This document shows, piece after piece, positions 62,705 through 64,000 of a DNA stretch of 64,000 nucleotides (position 1 is the stretch's first letter; each line of letters begins with the position of its first letter). The notes below the pieces were generated by a model, which did not search any database, had not been told where the DNA came from, and saw only the letters and a list, made by a program, of their open reading frames with translations. Origin of the DNA: Desulfatibacillum sp. (GTDB lineage: Bacteria > Desulfobacterota > Desulfobacteria > Desulfobacterales > SpSt-501). The translations under genes and the position numbers were made by a program. The stretch is from positions 1 to 64,000 of the forward strand of contig DYEU01000015.1 in NCBI GenBank assembly GCA_020725555.1, in the 5' to 3' direction.

Positions 62705-62988
62705 GCGAAAAAAAGATTTTTTGCATGATTTTCAATTCTTATTCACGGAGGAAAACCGCGGGGGGAGTGGTCACGGGGCGGCCCGGGCCGGCGGCGGGAG
62801 GCGCGCATCCCTCCGGGTCGTCAAGGAAATGGCGCCCGCGGGCGGCCGAGAGAAGGCCGGAAGGGGGCTGCGGCACCGTGGGCCCCGGGGGCGGCGATGA
62901 AGAAATTTACATGTTTTTTCAGGCTGTTGGTTCTCATTTCGCTTTCGTTTCGCCCCGCCTTCGCGGCCGCTGCAGGTGAAGGGGCGGC
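62705..62988. other. Intergenic region between mraZ and the flippase gene
   Basis: This divergent spacer starts with an AT-rich stretch (62703-62757) that contains the near-palindrome AAAAAAAGATTTTTT (62707-62721). It continues into GC-rich DNA without a clear gene. A short frame from ATG 62897 encodes a signal-peptide-like start (MKKFTCFFRLLVLISLS) but then runs into the flippase gene out of frame; I regard it as doubtful. No clear promoter for the flippase gene was found. Confidence 0.4.
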
Positions 62989-64000
62989 ATGCCTATTGCA
63001 GAATTTTCGGCCGCGGTTCTTCTTAGAACAAATTCAATGTTTTTCCAAGCGGTTGATTCACAGTCCGGGCTGGAATCGACGGGGCGGAGCCGTATCGCAG
63101 CTTTTTCCCCACCCAGCGTCAACGAGCAGATCCTGCGGAACAGCCTGTGGAATGCGCTCGGGAAGTTCGTCTGCGTTCCGCTCAACCTGCTTCTCGTCCC
63201 GTTCGTGCTCGCCTGCCTCGGGGCCGAGCGCTACGGGCTCTGGGTCGCCCTCTTCGCCCTGGTCGACTACGCGATGCTTTTCGACTTAGGCGTCGGCGCG
63301 GCCACGATCAAGCTTGCCGCCGAATTCAAGACCGATACGCAGGCCGGCCGGCTGGGAAGCCTGGCGGCGACCGCCCTGCTGTTCTGCCTGCTCTTCGTCC
63401 CCCCGCTTGCGGCCGCTTGCGGGTTCGCCGCGGAGATCCTCGCTGTTTTGCGCCTTGCCCCGGCCGACCCGGAGGAGGCCGTCCGTGTGTTCCGCTGGGT
63501 CCTCGCCCTCTTTGCCCTGACCCAGCTGCAGAGCGTGTTCCGGAACCTCCTGATCGGCCTCCAGCAGATTCATTTCACGAACCTCTGCGAAATCGTCTAC
63601 TTTCTTCTCTACGCGCTCGTCACGGTGCTCATCCTGCGGGGCGGCGGCGGGATGGGCGAGCTCGTGGCGGGGGTGTTCGTGCTGCGGGCCGCGCTGGGGG
63701 TGGCCGAGGTGCTGCTTTTTCTGCGCGCCACACCGCGGGGGCTGCGGTCTTCGTGGCGACCCGACCGCCGCATCGCCTCGCGCCTCCTCGGCTACGGCGG
63801 CAGGCTGCAGCTCACCTCCCTTGCGGGCCTGTTGAACTTCCAGTACGACAAGCTGCTGATCGGCTATGTCCTGCGCACCGAGTTCATCGCCTTCTACGAA
63901 CTGGGAAGCAAGCTCGCCGCGCTGGTGCGCTTCGTCCCCTCGGCCCTGCTCGCGCCGTTGATTCCGGCCGCTTCCGAACTCTCCGCCCGTAACGAGACGG
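62989..64000 (+). CDS. Wzx-type polysaccharide/lipid-linked oligosaccharide flippase (3' end outside the window)
   Basis: The frame is open from ATG 62989 to the end of the window (337 codons). The chain has repeated hydrophobic helices with short polar loops. RNSLWNALGKFVCVPLNLLLVPFVLACLGAERYGLWVALFAL (read in parts, about residues 52-93) matches the first two helices of the MOP/Wzx flippase family, with the marker L-G-x-x-x-Y-G-L-W. DLGVGAATIKLAAEF follows. YDKLLIGYVL near residue 285 also fits. Such proteins move undecaprenyl-linked sugars across the inner membrane for O-antigen or exopolysaccharide. The N-terminal 45 residues are atypical; ATG 63037 is an alternative start. It probably begins a polysaccharide locus. 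Confidence 0.82.
   Translation, partial: MPIAEFSAAVLLRTNSMFFQAVDSQSGLESTGRSRIAAFSPPSVNEQILRNSLWNALGKFVCVPLNLLLVPFVLACLGAERYGLWVALFALVDYAMLFDLGVGAATIKLAAEFKTDTQAGRLGSLAATALLFCLLFVPPLAAACGFAAEILAVLRLAPADPEEAVRVFRWVLALFALTQLQSVFRNLLIGLQQIHFTNLCEIVYFLLYALVTVLILRGGGGMGELVAGVFVLRAALGVAEVLLFLRATPRGLRSSWRPDRRIASRLLGYGGRLQLTSLAGLLNFQYDKLLIGYVLRTEFIAFYELGSKLAALVRFVPSALLAPLIPAASELSARNET

Noticed and set aside
62897-63289. A small secreted protein starting MKKFTCFFRLLVLISLS
   Set aside because: The start looks like a signal peptide, but the rest is Ser/Arg-rich, runs out of frame over the flippase gene and shows no domain. It is most likely chance.

Overview
This is a very GC-rich stretch (about 70% by eye) of a Gram-negative bacterial chromosome with dense, often overlapping genes. 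Outer-membrane lipid transport genes (mlaA, mlaEFD), a meso-DAP type MurE, DUF1844, CarD and the order ispE / tRNA-Gln / prs / rplY / pth together suggest Desulfobacterota (the old Deltaproteobacteria). The oxygen-sensitive glycyl radical and radical SAM enzymes point to an anaerobe. The lineage is an inference from gene content; no marker was aligned.

Layout. (1) 1-6300: the end of lon, tRNA-Val and tRNA-Asp with a clear promoter and terminator, a tandem-repeat exported protein, mlaA, pncB, a UPF0316 membrane protein and a DadA-like oxidase. (2) 6270-14210: a chemoreceptor with a near-perfect sigma-28 promoter, two complete K+ uptake systems (trkAH and ktrBA) and a DedA protein. (3) 14320-31310: a metabolic block. 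It holds a sulfite-oxidase-like molybdoenzyme, an anaerobic trans-4-hydroxyproline dehydratase operon (hypE-hypD-sdaA) with a divergent GntR/FadR regulator, a five-gene operon (SDR, radical SAM/SPASM, YnjDBC-type ABC importer), a plant-peroxisome-type hydroxypyruvate reductase, NADP-glutamate dehydrogenase and an NCS1 permease. (4) 31340-37000: a frameshifted NHL-like gene, an ABC-F ATPase and an mla operon whose ATPase carries a degenerate GGDEF-like tail. (5) 37080-44700: housekeeping genes (DUF1844, ispE, tRNA-Gln, prs, rplY, pth), a K+-independent H+-pyrophosphatase, carD and rluD. (6) 44660-62640, minus strand: a B12-binding radical SAM protein and the division/cell-wall cluster from mraZ to ftsZ, lacking murB and ddl between murC and ftsQ. 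(7) 62989-end: the start of a Wzx-type flippase.

How the genes work together. HypE should install the glycyl radical on HypD, which converts hydroxyproline to pyrroline-5-carboxylate. SdaA (serine to pyruvate), the hydroxypyruvate reductase and glutamate dehydrogenase fit an amino-acid-degrading metabolism. The same 12-base element lies just downstream of the predicted start site of both divergent promoters of the hyp locus, which suggests one regulator controls both directions. The dcw cluster reads as one long coupled transcript from a promoter that overlaps four TGG repeats, the expected operator of MraZ itself.
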